DNA of 52,843 nucleotides from Solimonas sp036405815 (GTDB taxonomy: Bacteria; Pseudomonadota; Gammaproteobacteria; Nevskiales; Nevskiaceae). The stretch lies in assembly GCA_036405815.1 (NCBI GenBank), contig DASWWX010000028.1, positions 1 through 52,843 on the forward strand. The letters run 5' to 3'. This document shows, in pieces, positions 17,400-29,247 of this stretch; position 1 is the first letter of the stretch, and every line of letters starts with the position of its first letter. The position numbers and the translations under genes are program-made. The notes under the pieces were generated by a model. That model searched no databases, was not told the DNA's origin, and saw only the letters and a list, made by a program, of their open reading frames with translations.

Positions 17400-17428
17400 A
17401 TTCTAGCGGCCCGCGGGAACGAAGGCAA
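17400..17428 (-). promoter_or_regulatory. Sigma70-type promoter of the tRNA operon
   Basis: On the minus strand TTGCCT (17428-17423), a 17-base spacer and TAGAAT (17405-17400), followed by a C-rich discriminator CTCGCCCC. It lies between the csrA stop and the first tRNA-Arg, so the tRNAs need not depend on csrA transcription. Confidence 0.75.
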
Positions 17429-17451
17429 AGAATTAACGACGGATCGGCGGC

Positions 17452-17646
17452 TCAGGCCGCTTCGTCGATGGCAGGGGGTTCGCCCTCGGCGCGAATGCGA
17501 TCCAGGATTTCCTCGCGATGCACGGCAACCTCGCGCGGCGCCTTGACGCCGAGTCGAACCTGATTGCCCTTTACGCCCAGCACGGTGACGGTCACGGAAT
17601 CCCCGATTGTCACCGTTTCGCCGACACGGCGGGTCAAGATCAGCAT
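17452..17646 (-). CDS. csrA: Carbon storage regulator CsrA (RsmA)
   Basis: 64 residues from the ATG at 17646, preceded by AAGGAGG; the conserved start MLILTRRVGETVTIGD confirms this choice. CsrA is a homodimeric RNA-binding protein that binds GGA motifs near ribosome-binding sites and controls carbon flow, motility and biofilm genes. The RNA-binding residues Leu4 and Arg44-equivalents are present (APREVAVHREEI). Its own Shine-Dalgarno contains GGA, the usual arrangement for autoregulation. It follows aspartokinase with a gap of 111 bases. Confidence 0.97.
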   Translation of the reverse strand: MLILTRRVGETVTIGDSVTVTVLGVKGNQVRLGVKAPREVAVHREEILDRIRAEGEPPAIDEAA

Positions 17647-17757
17647 GCGCTGTCCTCCTTGAAAGCTGCTATCGGCAGTCTCAGGCTTCAGCGCACCCGC
17701 AACCATCCTCTGCGATATACGGCCGCCTGTGGATAAGCAGCCGGTACCGCCGTCGCC

Positions 17758-18984
17758 TCAGCGCGCGGCGCCCTCTTCCAGACCGAAGGCCTTGTGCAGC
17801 GTGCGCACCGCGAGTTCCAGGTACATCTCGTCGATGACCACGGAGATCTTGATCTCGGAAGTGGAAATCATGCGGATGTTGATGCCCGCCGCCGCCAGCG
17901 CCGTGAACATCTTGCTGGCGATGCCGGCGTGGCTACGCATGCCGACGCCGACCAGCGATACCTTGACGATGTCGGTGGCACCGGTAACGCCCTTGGCGCC
18001 GAGTTCGGCGGCAACCTTGCGGCTGATGTCCTGCGCGCGCTCGTAGTCGTTGCGGTGCACGGTGAACGTGAAGTCGGTGGTGCCGTCGGCGCCCACGTTC
18101 TGCACGATCATGTCGATCTCGATGTTGGCCTCGCCGATCGGCCCCAGGATCGCCGCGGCGATACCCGGACGGTCCGGCACGCCGGTGACGGTGAGCTGGG
18201 CTTCGTCGCGGTTGAAGGCGATGCCCGAGATGAGCGGATCTTCCATGCCAGTGTCCTCAAGCGTGATCAGGGTGCCCGGGCCGTCCACGAACGTGGACAG
18301 CACGCGCAGCGGGACCTTGTACTTGCCCGCGAATTCAACGGAACGGATCTGCAGCACCTTGGAGCCGAGGCTCGCCAGTTCCAGCATTTCCTCGAACGTG
18401 ATCTTGTCCAGGCGACGGGCCTTGGGCTCGACGCGCGGATCGGTGGTGTAGACGCCGTCGACGTCCGTGTAGATCTGGCACTCGTCGGCCTTCAACGCCG
18501 CGGCCAGCGCCACGCCCGTGGTATCCGAGCCACCGCGACCGAGCGTGCTGACGCTGCCATCGGCGGTGATGCCCTGGAAGCCGGCGACGACCGGCACGAT
18601 GCCGGCGTTGCAATCGGCGAGCAGACGCGCACCGTCGATCTCCTGGATACGCGCCTTCATGTGCGCGCCGTCGGTGCGGATCGGTACCTGCCAGCCGGTG
18701 TACGAGCGGCTCTGCACGCCGGCCTTCTGCAGCGCGATCGCCAGAAGACCGATCGTGACCTGCTCGCCGGTCGCGGCGATCTGGTCGAATTCGCGCTGAC
18801 TGCCGCGCGGGTCGATCGACTTCGCGAGTTTCAGCAGGCGGTCCGTCTCGCCGGACATCGCCGAAACCACGACGACGACCTGGTGACCCTGCTGGCGGAA
18901 TGACGCGACCTTGCGCGCCACGTGTTCGATGCGCTCGACCGAACCCATCGAGGTGCCGCCGTACTTCTGAACGATCAGTGCCAT
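17758..18984 (-). CDS. lysC: Aspartate kinase
   Basis: 408 residues, the length of a monofunctional aspartokinase. It starts MALIVQKYGGTSMGS, the family's ATP/substrate motif, and has the kinase GRGGSDTTGVALAAAL segment and the aspartate-binding FEEM. Two C-terminal ACT domains (VTGVPDRPGIAAAIL and VGVGMRSHAGIASKMF) give feedback inhibition by lysine and/or threonine. It makes aspartyl phosphate, the first step to lysine, threonine, methionine and diaminopimelate. The gene lies between alaS and csrA as in pseudomonads. An internal start for a beta subunit is possible but not shown. Confidence 0.96.
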   Translation of the reverse strand: MALIVQKYGGTSMGSVERIEHVARKVASFRQQGHQVVVVVSAMSGETDRLLKLAKSIDPRGSQREFDQIAATGEQVTIGLLAIALQKAGVQSRSYTGWQVPIRTDGAHMKARIQEIDGARLLADCNAGIVPVVAGFQGITADGSVSTLGRGGSDTTGVALAAALKADECQIYTDVDGVYTTDPRVEPKARRLDKITFEEMLELASLGSKVLQIRSVEFAGKYKVPLRVLSTFVDGPGTLITLEDTGMEDPLISGIAFNRDEAQLTVTGVPDRPGIAAAILGPIGEANIEIDMIVQNVGADGTTDFTFTVHRNDYERAQDISRKVAAELGAKGVTGATDIVKVSLVGVGMRSHAGIASKMFTALAAAGINIRMISTSEIKISVVIDEMYLELAVRTLHKAFGLEEGAAR

Positions 18985-19052
18985 GAGCCTTCAACAACCT
19001 TTCAACCGGGGGAGGCGCCGGGGAGCGCCCGAATTCTTCTTGCTGTTCTCGA

Positions 19053-21701
<2,649 letters not shown>

Positions 21702-21860
21702 GGGCTTGGCGACGCGGAACGGATGAAAAGGGGCGCTATGGTAGCCGGGCGGCTGCGCCCCCGCTACAGCGCAGGAGAAAACCTGCCGCCGGTCGCATCG
21801 GAAAAGTGACGCGGGCCAGTCCGGCATGCCGTCAGCCGGCTCGCGAGCACGGCCAGCACG

Positions 21861-22326
21861 CTATTCGAGGCCGTCTTCCGGCAGACCTTTAAGTGCCGCC
21901 CGAATCTGTTCGGTGGAAAACCCGTGACTGGCGAGAAAGCGGTACTGCTTCTGCCAGTCGGCGGCGGCGATCGGGAATGTCTTGAAACGCCGCGCCCGCA
22001 GCTCGGCACAGAGCGCGCGCCAGTCGCAGTCGGCGGCGGTCAGGGCCTCGCGGATACCGGCATCGGCGACGCCGGCGGCAGCCAGCTCATGCTCGATGCG
22101 CAAAGGCCCGTAACCCTGGCGCGTTCGGCTGCGCACCAGCATCTCGGCATAACGGGCATCGGACTGCCAGCCGCTTTCGGTCAGACGCTCGACCAGCGCC
22201 GCCGCATCCTCGACGGCATGACCACGGCGCGTCAGCTTGTGCTGTAGTTCAGCCGCAGAATGCTCGCGGCGCGACAAGGCGCGGAGCGCGGTCTCCCGCG
22301 CCCCGGCCGCTGTCGGTTCCTTCGGC

Positions 22327-22346
<20 letters not shown>
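21861..22346 (-). CDS. recX: RecA regulator RecX
   Basis: 161 residues with the all-helical three-repeat structure of RecX (ALRALSRREHSAAELQHKL, then GYGPLRIEHELAAAGV and a C-terminal helical unit). RecX binds inside the RecA filament groove and limits its activity. The ATG lies 20 bases inside the 3' end of recA, so the two are co-translated and the RecX/RecA ratio is probably set by coupling. Confidence 0.93.
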
Positions 22347-23505
<1,159 letters not shown>

Positions 23506-23527
23506 GACGGGCTCCTTTGACGAATGT

Positions 23528-23842
23528 TCAGATCAGGGTACGCAGTACCGCGAGCAGCGCGTCGGCGTGGTAGGCGCTGATCGTCGCCATGACGCCGACC
23601 AGCAGGCAGGGGATCAGCCAGTTCGGCCACTGCTCGACCTCGTCCGATCCGAACGCCGGCGCCATCGCCGGGGCATAGACCGGCAGCGGCGGGGCGACGA
23701 CGGCCAGCCCGCGTGCCTGACGGCGCACGCGATGCTGGGGATAGCGGGTATCGACCGCCATCGCCAAAGAAGAAGAGGAAGAAGAAGCGCCGCGGCTGCG
23801 GCGGCGAGTGATGGCGAAGCTTGCAGGGCTGGTGTGGCTCAT
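23528..23842 (-). CDS. Small single-pass membrane protein, first gene of the recA transcript
   Basis: 104 residues from the ATG at 23842. The N-terminal half is basic and Ser-rich (FAITRRRSRGASSSSSS, RVRRQARG), the middle is Pro/Ala-rich, and the C-terminus has one membrane segment (NWLIPCLLVGVMATISAY) followed by a short tail. Third codon positions are strongly GC, as in neighbouring real genes. It is divergent from lexA: a LexA-like box ends one base upstream of its start codon, and recA begins 22 bases after its stop. Position resembles SOS division inhibitors next to lexA in other bacteria (SulA in Pseudomonas, YneA in Bacillus), but I see no sequence likeness to either. Function unknown. 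Confidence 0.65.
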   Translation of the reverse strand: MSHTSPASFAITRRRSRGASSSSSSLAMAVDTRYPQHRVRRQARGLAVVAPPLPVYAPAMAPAFGSDEVEQWPNWLIPCLLVGVMATISAYHADALLAVLRTLI

Positions 23843-23843
23843 A

Positions 23844-23863
23844 TACTGTTCACCCGACGACTG
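23844..23863 (-). promoter_or_regulatory. LexA-like operator, proximal to the small-protein-recA operon
   Basis: Reads TACTGTTCACCCGACGACTG on the plus strand. It shares TACTGTTCA, CGAC and further positions with the inverted box at 23877-23896. The TACTGT half matches the E. coli LexA half-site; the second half is degenerate. Confidence 0.55.
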
Positions 23864-23876
23864 GTTACTTGATAAG

Positions 23877-23896
23877 TACTTGTCGTTTGAACAGTA
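23877..23896 (+). promoter_or_regulatory. LexA-like operator, proximal to lexA
   Basis: Minus-strand reading TACTGTTCAAACGACAAGTA, with ends TACTGT...AGTA as in the E. coli LexA box. It lies 29 bases before the lexA start and faces the box at 23844-23863. A perfect 13-bp palindrome (TACTTGATAAGTA, 23866-23878) lies between them and overlaps it by two bases. Confidence 0.6.
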
Positions 23897-23924
23897 CACC
23901 CGCTTTTTCCGGATTGCAAGCCCC

Positions 23925-24578
23925 ATGTCGAAGCTCACGCCGCGCCAAGCCGAAATCCTGCAGTTCATCCAGCACGCGGTGCGCGATGACGGCTACCCGC
24001 CTTCTCAGCGCGACATCGCCGATCACTTCGGGTTTGCGCAGAACGCCGCGCGCGATCACCTGCTGGCGCTGGAAAAGAAAGGCCACCTGGAAATCTCGCC
24101 CAACGGCGCACGCGCGATCCGCCTGCTCGGCGAGACCGAGCCGCTACCGGAGGGTCTGCCGCTGCTGGGTCGCATCGCCGCCGGCGCGCCGCTGACCGCG
24201 CCGGAGCACGCGGAGCACTGGCTCAAGATCGATCCGGAACTGTTCTCGCCGCGCGCCGACTTCCTGCACCGCGTGCAGGGCGATTCGATGATCGACGCCG
24301 GCATCCATTCCGGCGATCTGGTCGGCATTCATCGCCAGGCCGAGGCCGCCAACGGCCAGATCATCGCCGCCTGCCTGCTGGATACGCGCACCGGCTACGA
24401 GACGATCACGCTCAAGCGCTACCAGCGCCGCGGCTCGACGGTGACGCTGCATGCCGAAAACCCGAAGTACGAACCGATCGTGATCGATCTGGCCCAGGCC
24501 GCCGAGGATCAGGATGCCGCGCCGTTTCGCATCGCCGGCATCATGGGCGGCCTGCTGCGTAGTGGCACCCCGCGCTGA
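23925..24578 (+). CDS. lexA: SOS repressor LexA
   Basis: 217 residues from the ATG giving MSKLTPRQAEILQFIQHAV. The winged-helix DNA-binding domain has PPSQRDIADHFGFAQNAARDHL as recognition helix region. The cleavage site is Ala-Gly in GRIAAGAP; the catalytic Ser lies in VQGDSMIDAGI and the Lys in TITLKRYQR. RecA-stimulated self-cleavage relieves repression of DNA-repair genes. No Shine-Dalgarno is obvious before the ATG, but the conserved start is convincing. It is divergent from the small-protein-recA-recX genes and shares a regulatory region with them. Confidence 0.97.
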   Translation: MSKLTPRQAEILQFIQHAVRDDGYPPSQRDIADHFGFAQNAARDHLLALEKKGHLEISPNGARAIRLLGETEPLPEGLPLLGRIAAGAPLTAPEHAEHWLKIDPELFSPRADFLHRVQGDSMIDAGIHSGDLVGIHRQAEAANGQIIAACLLDTRTGYETITLKRYQRRGSTVTLHAENPKYEPIVIDLAQAAEDQDAAPFRIAGIMGGLLRSGTPR

Positions 24579-24633
24579 GGCTCACGCCCCGTCGTCCCAA
24601 CGCCCATCCGCATCCGCACCCGACTCGCGTCGC

Positions 24634-25215
24634 TTACAGCAGCGAGAGCTGTGCCGCCGGCTCCGGCGGTGGCGGCGCGTTCAGCGGCCAGCGCCCCAGC
24701 AGTTCGTACTCGACCGGGCTGCGGTCCAGATGGCTGCGGATCAGCACGAACTCCTCCACACGCCAGGCAATCGGCTTGATTGCGGTCGGCGGCAACGCCA
24801 GCCGCGGGTCGCGCAGGATCGTCAGATGCGGCGTGAAGCGCAGCCGCTCCGGCGCGGCGCCACCGCGCACCATCGCCTCGCGCAACTGCTCGTAGAGCGT
24901 GCGCAGCGCCGCGGGCGGCTCACGCATGCCCAGCCACCACGGAAAGCCCTGTGGCGTACGAAAACTGGCGGCGTGGTCCAGCGTCAGATCGAACGGCGCG
25001 GCGCGCACCCGCGCCGCCGCCTGCAGCGCCGCGGCCTCGCGCTCCGGCGGCACCGTGTCGCCGAGAAACAGCAGCGTGATGTGATAACGCTCGGCGCTGC
25101 TCAGATAACCCGTGGGCTGCATGCGGATCTTCAGATCGCGCGCCGCCTGCTGGCTCGCCTCGCGCACCTCGGCCGTCGGCCACAGTGCGAAAAACAGGCG
25201 GTTCGGCTCAGCCAC
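24634..25215 (-). CDS. thpR: RNA 2',3'-cyclic phosphodiesterase (2'-5' RNA ligase family)
   Basis: 193 residues from a GTG at 25215 that overlaps the pncC stop by 8 bases (GTGGCTGA). The two HxTx motifs of the 2H phosphoesterase family are present: HITLLFLG and HLTILRD. FFALWP near the start is typical of the family. It opens 2',3'-cyclic phosphates on RNA ends. It is the last gene of a three-gene overlapped operon and converges on lexA. Confidence 0.92.
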   Translation of the reverse strand: MAEPNRLFFALWPTAEVREASQQAARDLKIRMQPTGYLSSAERYHITLLFLGDTVPPEREAAALQAAARVRAAPFDLTLDHAASFRTPQGFPWWLGMREPPAALRTLYEQLREAMVRGGAAPERLRFTPHLTILRDPRLALPPTAIKPIAWRVEEFVLIRSHLDRSPVEYELLGRWPLNAPPPPEPAAQLSLL

Positions 25216-25708
25216 CGAGACGCTCCAGCAGACCTTCCAGCGCGCAGCGCGCGGTCTGTTGCCGCACCGCATCGCGATTGCCGTCGAAGCGATGACGCTG
25301 CGCATCGACGCGACCATCCGCGTCGATCCACGCGATCCACACCGTGCCGACCGGCTTGTCCGCCGAACCGCCGCCAGGCCCGGCGATGCCGGTCACCGCG
25401 ATACCCCATTGCACCGGCGCATGGGTACACAGGCCCTGCGCCATCGCCCGCGCCGTCGCCTCGCTGACCGCGCCCTGCGTCTCGAGCACCGCCACCGGCA
25501 CGCCGAGCAGTTCGCGCTTGGCGGCGTTGGAATACGTGGTCAGCCCGCGCTCGAACCAGGCGCTGGAGCCGGCACGGTCGGTCAGCAGCTTGGCGATCAG
25601 GCCGCCGGTGCAGGATTCGGCGGTCGCCAGCCACTGGCCTCGCGCCAGCAGACGCTCGGCGATACGCGCCACCAGGTGCGCCTCAATGTCTGATGCCGCG
25701 TCAGCCAC
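25208..25708 (-). CDS. pncC: Nicotinamide-nucleotide amidase (CinA C-terminal domain)
   Basis: 166 residues from a GTG at 25708 overlapping the upstream stop by 8 bases. It has the full set of CinA-C motifs: TAESCTGGLIAKLLTD, SNAAKRELLGV, GAVSEATARAMA and GIAVTGIAGPGGGS. It deamidates NMN to NaMN in pyridine nucleotide recycling. It is the stand-alone domain form without the N-terminal competence-damage domain. In other gammaproteobacteria it sits next to recA; here lexA and the small gene lie between. Confidence 0.94.
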   Translation of the reverse strand: MADAASDIEAHLVARIAERLLARGQWLATAESCTGGLIAKLLTDRAGSSAWFERGLTTYSNAAKRELLGVPVAVLETQGAVSEATARAMAQGLCTHAPVQWGIAVTGIAGPGGGSADKPVGTVWIAWIDADGRVDAQRHRFDGNRDAVRQQTARCALEGLLERLGG

Positions 25709-26750
25709 GGAAGATGCCTTCGGCCATGCGGTCGGCAATCTCGCCGGTCGGGCGCTGCTCGCGCGCGGCGCGCTCGAAAATCTCGGTCAGCGTGCGGCCG
25801 ATGCGCTGCAGATGCGCCTCGACCACGGCGGCGTCGTAGGCCGGGCCTTCATAGTGAATGTCGATGATGCCGCCAGCGTTGATGCAGTAGTCCGGCGCGT
25901 ACAGCACCCCGCGCTCGAACAGCGCGCGATCGTGGGCGGGCCGCGCGAGCTGGTTGTTGGCGGCGCCGGCGACGATGCCCGCGCGCAGCTGCGGGATGCG
26001 TGCATCGTCGAGAATCGCGCCAAGCGCGCAGGGCGCGAATACGTCCACGTCCTGCGCGTGAATGTCCGTCATCGCCACGGCGGTGGCCCCGAACTCGCGC
26101 ACGCAACGCTCGACCGCCGGCACGTGCAGATCGGTGACCCACAGCCGCGCGCCGGCCTCGTGCAGATGCCGGCACAGTCGGTAGCCGACGTTGCCCAGGC
26201 CCTGCACCGCCACGCGCAGACCGCGCAGATCCTCGCGTTGCAGGCGATGACGCACCGCCGCCTGGATGCCGATGAACACGCCGCGTGCCGTGGCCGGCGA
26301 CGGATCGCCGGTGCGGCCCGCGGCCTGCGCGCGCGCGTCGGCCAGTCCGCCCACGTGCGCGGTGACTTCGGCCATCAGGCGCATATCGGCGACGCTGGTG
26401 CCGGAATCCTCGGCGACCACATAGGCACCGTTGAGCCGGTCGATCGCACGGCCCATCGCGCGAATCCGTTCGGGCGTCTTGTCGCGACGCGGATCGCCGA
26501 TGATCACGCTCTTGCCGCCGCCCTGCGGCAGACCCGCGAGCGCGGCCTTGTAGGTCATGCCGCGCGACAGGCGCAGCACATCGGTCAGCGCCTCGTCATC
26601 GCTGGCGTAAGGCCACATGCGGCAACCGCCGAGCGCGCGGCCGAGCCGCGTGTCATGCACGGCGATGATCGCGCGCAGGCCGCTGCGCGCGTCGTGGCAG
26701 TAGCTGACGGTTTCGTGGCCGTCGAATTCGGGATGAGCGAACAACGCCAT
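25701..26750 (-). CDS. Leucine (branched-chain amino acid) dehydrogenase
   Basis: 349 residues from the ATG preceded by GGAAAG. It belongs to the Glu/Leu/Phe/Val dehydrogenases: the catalytic region MTYKAALAGLPQGGGKSVI with its two Lys, the NAD-binding GLGNVG and the AEDSGTSVADM segment. It interconverts branched-chain amino acids and 2-oxo acids with NAD+ and releases ammonia. Length fits leucine dehydrogenase rather than the longer glutamate enzymes. It is first in an operon with pncC and thpR, each joined by an identical 8-base GTGGCTGA overlap. Confidence 0.92.
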   Translation of the reverse strand: MALFAHPEFDGHETVSYCHDARSGLRAIIAVHDTRLGRALGGCRMWPYASDDEALTDVLRLSRGMTYKAALAGLPQGGGKSVIIGDPRRDKTPERIRAMGRAIDRLNGAYVVAEDSGTSVADMRLMAEVTAHVGGLADARAQAAGRTGDPSPATARGVFIGIQAAVRHRLQREDLRGLRVAVQGLGNVGYRLCRHLHEAGARLWVTDLHVPAVERCVREFGATAVAMTDIHAQDVDVFAPCALGAILDDARIPQLRAGIVAGAANNQLARPAHDRALFERGVLYAPDYCINAGGIIDIHYEGPAYDAAVVEAHLQRIGRTLTEIFERAAREQRPTGEIADRMAEGIFRG

Positions 26751-26850
26751 GACGGCTTTCCGCAATGATCCTAGGAAAGCGATTGTAGCCGCCCACCAGT
26801 AGCGCAGAGGCACGATCCCCGCACCGCGCTCAACACCCGCCCTCAAAGCG

Positions 26851-26870
26851 CCCTCTGAGAATCCAGAGGG
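26851..26870. repeat. Short hairpin in the gap between TonB receptor and leucine dehydrogenase
   Basis: CCCTCTG / CAGAGGG (7 bp) with a 6-base loop. No T tract. It may help end the TonB receptor transcript, 155 bases past its stop. Nothing else is recognised in 26751-27025. Confidence 0.35.
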
Positions 26871-27025
26871 ACCACCGGTTTGCTCGAATCCTTCGTCAGG
26901 CCGTTCGCTCCAAGCTTCCGCGAGGCGGAGGGGCCGAGGGGCCGCTGCCAGTGGCTCGATACACCGCGCGTCGCGCGGGCTCTCGCCATGAACGGGTCTG
27001 ATTGAGAGGCGTTGTGAACGGGCTC

Positions 27026-29104
27026 CTAAAACTCCGCCGCCAGCGTCAGTCTCACGGCGCGCGGCTCCACCGGGTGAATGTGGAAATCGGAGATGCCCTC
27101 CGCCGGCTCGCCGGGCAGGCGTGATTCGTAGAAGTAGGTAATGTCGTTGTCGCTGCTGTCGAACAAGTTGAGCACGGCCACCGTCGCCGTCATCGATGGC
27201 AGGAAGCGATAGCCCAGCTGCGTGTTGACCACCATCGTCGACTTCGAGCGGGCACTGTTGTCTTCGATCAGTGGGCCCGAACCCAAGTAGCGCAGACGCA
27301 ATCCGGCGCTCCAGTTTCGCGTCTCCGGGATCGTGAGGCCCAGCGAGAACACATCCTCGATCGAGTTCGGAATTCGGTCGCCCTCGCCGGCTGGCACCTG
27401 CAGCCGGCCGCGCGAGTATGCGTAGCCGGCATCGACGATCAGCCAGGGCCGCGGCGCGTAGTACACCGACAGCTCGATGCCATTGCGGTCGCTCGGCGGT
27501 CCCGCTTCGCTGTTGCCGGCATCGCCGATGTAGACCAGCTCAGAGTCGGAGTCGAGATACCACAATGAGGCCGACACCGTGACGTCGCTGAGGATCTTGC
27601 TGTTGACGCCGATCTCGCCACCCCTGATCTTCACCAGCGGCGTCACCGCGTCGGCGGGCGCCAACGGGGCCGTGGTCGGATCGACGGTCAAGGTGGTGCC
27701 GCGTGCGTCATTGCTGTGAAACCCTTCGCCGTAATTCACGTAGAACTCGGTCCGGTTCCAAGGCCCCAGGATCACGGCGAGCTTGGGCGACACGAGATCG
27801 TCGCTGGCCTCGCCCGAATTCTGCGGCAGGTCACTGTCCACCTCGAACTCGTAGAAATCCAGACGTGCGCCGGTCACGGTGCGCAACCACCGGGTCCATT
27901 GCTGGGTACTGGTGAGGTAGAGCCCGACACTGGACTCCTTGACCGCGTCCTCGCGAACGGTTTCATTGCGTTGGCGTTGCTGGGTCAGATAAAGCCCGAC
28001 GGTGTCGATATCGTCGTGGCGCACCTGCACACCGGCTTCCAGGTCGATCGGCAAGGTCGTCGGCAGCAGCCAGTAACCCGTGGCATTGAAGCCATAAACT
28101 TGGCGGTCGTCGAACTGCTCGAATTGATCATCGGGCAGCGCATCGGCATCGGTGGGATCGGTGAAGAAGTAGGTGAAATTTGAATACAGATCCATCTGGT
28201 AATCGAGCGCGTAGGTCTGCAGCGTCCACTGGCCTCCGGCGGCCACCCCGCGCCATTCGGCGTTGAGGCTGTAGCGGTGCACGGCGCCGCCGTCAGTCGG
28301 ATCGATGAACCCCAGCTCGTCAATCTGACCACTCTGCACGGCACGTAACGGGATCTGGTCAGGCGCGAGGTATTCGATGTCGTAACCGGCAAGCGAGACC
28401 GTGAATCCCTCGCGATCTGTGCCCCGGTTGTAGCGTGCGATGCCTTTGAAGATCATGGCATCCTGTTCAAGGTCATACGGGCCGTCATAGCGCGTCATCT
28501 CGCCGCCCAGCAGCAAGGTGCCACCCGCGATCTGCGGCGACCCGGCCAGCAGCGCATTCCGGTACCCGAACTCGCCGAGGGTGACGCGGGCCACATGCTT
28601 CGGCAGTTCGTCGACATAGCGCAGGTTCGCCGAGCCCGCCGCTGCAAAGTCGCCCACCTCCGCGAAGTACGGGCCCTTGCGATACTCAAGTTCCCCGATC
28701 AGTTCGGGAATGATGAAGTTGATATCCGCATAGCCTTGACCGTGGCCATGGCTACGCATGTTGACCGGCAGTCCATCAACCTCCGTGTAGAAATCCGTGC
28801 CGTGATCAAGATTGAAGCCACGCAGGAAATACTGGTTGGCTTTGCCCTCGCCACTGTGTTGGGTCACGATCACGCCGGGTGCAAACTCCAGCAGTTCGCC
28901 CGCGCGACTGATCGGTCGCTGCTCGAGCTGCGCCTGGGTGACAGACCCCTCGGTCGCCGCGCTGGGCGCGTCCTCGAGCCGGCGGTCGCCGATCACCTCG
29001 ATCGGATCCAGCTGCACACTGGGCAGCCCGCCCGCCCCGACCACCGTCGGCATCAGTGACGCAAGCGCCACGCCCAGTGGAATCCATGGGCTTGCTCGCT
29101 TCAT
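27026..29104 (-). CDS. TonB-dependent outer-membrane receptor, probably for nickel
   Basis: 692 residues. A signal peptide is followed by a TonB-box-like LDPIEVIGDR, then the plug domain (VIVTQHSGEGKANQYFLRGF, DHGTDFYTEVDGLPVNMRS, HGHGQGYADINFIIPEL) and a 22-strand-type barrel ending in Phe (RLTLAAEF). The plug's His-rich loop SHGHGQG could touch a metal. The start is 32 bases from a NikR-type palindrome and faces nikR, which argues for nickel-dependent repression. NikR-regulated TonB receptors for nickel are known (e.g. FrpB4 in Helicobacter). The substrate could be a nickel chelate; cobalt is not excluded. Confidence 0.88.
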   Translation of the reverse strand: MKRASPWIPLGVALASLMPTVVGAGGLPSVQLDPIEVIGDRRLEDAPSAATEGSVTQAQLEQRPISRAGELLEFAPGVIVTQHSGEGKANQYFLRGFNLDHGTDFYTEVDGLPVNMRSHGHGQGYADINFIIPELIGELEYRKGPYFAEVGDFAAAGSANLRYVDELPKHVARVTLGEFGYRNALLAGSPQIAGGTLLLGGEMTRYDGPYDLEQDAMIFKGIARYNRGTDREGFTVSLAGYDIEYLAPDQIPLRAVQSGQIDELGFIDPTDGGAVHRYSLNAEWRGVAAGGQWTLQTYALDYQMDLYSNFTYFFTDPTDADALPDDQFEQFDDRQVYGFNATGYWLLPTTLPIDLEAGVQVRHDDIDTVGLYLTQQRQRNETVREDAVKESSVGLYLTSTQQWTRWLRTVTGARLDFYEFEVDSDLPQNSGEASDDLVSPKLAVILGPWNRTEFYVNYGEGFHSNDARGTTLTVDPTTAPLAPADAVTPLVKIRGGEIGVNSKILSDVTVSASLWYLDSDSELVYIGDAGNSEAGPPSDRNGIELSVYYAPRPWLIVDAGYAYSRGRLQVPAGEGDRIPNSIEDVFSLGLTIPETRNWSAGLRLRYLGSGPLIEDNSARSKSTMVVNTQLGYRFLPSMTATVAVLNLFDSSDNDITYFYESRLPGEPAEGISDFHIHPVEPRAVRLTLAAEF

Positions 29105-29135
29105 GATGTGTTCATCCCCGCAGACGAAACCAGTT

Positions 29136-29162
29136 GTATGAAGATTTATAAAATCATCATAC
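29136..29162. promoter_or_regulatory. NikR operator-like palindrome
   Basis: GTATGA (29136-29141) and TCATAC (29157-29162) are perfect inverted half-sites as in the E. coli nik operator, but separated by 15 bases rather than 16. The spacer is AT-rich (ATTTATAAAAT), unlike the GC-rich surroundings, and contains TATAAA that can serve as a -10 for the receptor gene. The site lies between the receptor and nikR and could control both. Confidence 0.85.
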
Positions 29163-29247
29163 GCACGATGTGGGGCTCTGGATGTGTCTTCACGTCCGAA
29201 TCCCGCTCATCAGGCCCGCCGGACTTCACCTCTGAGGTCAGAATCCC

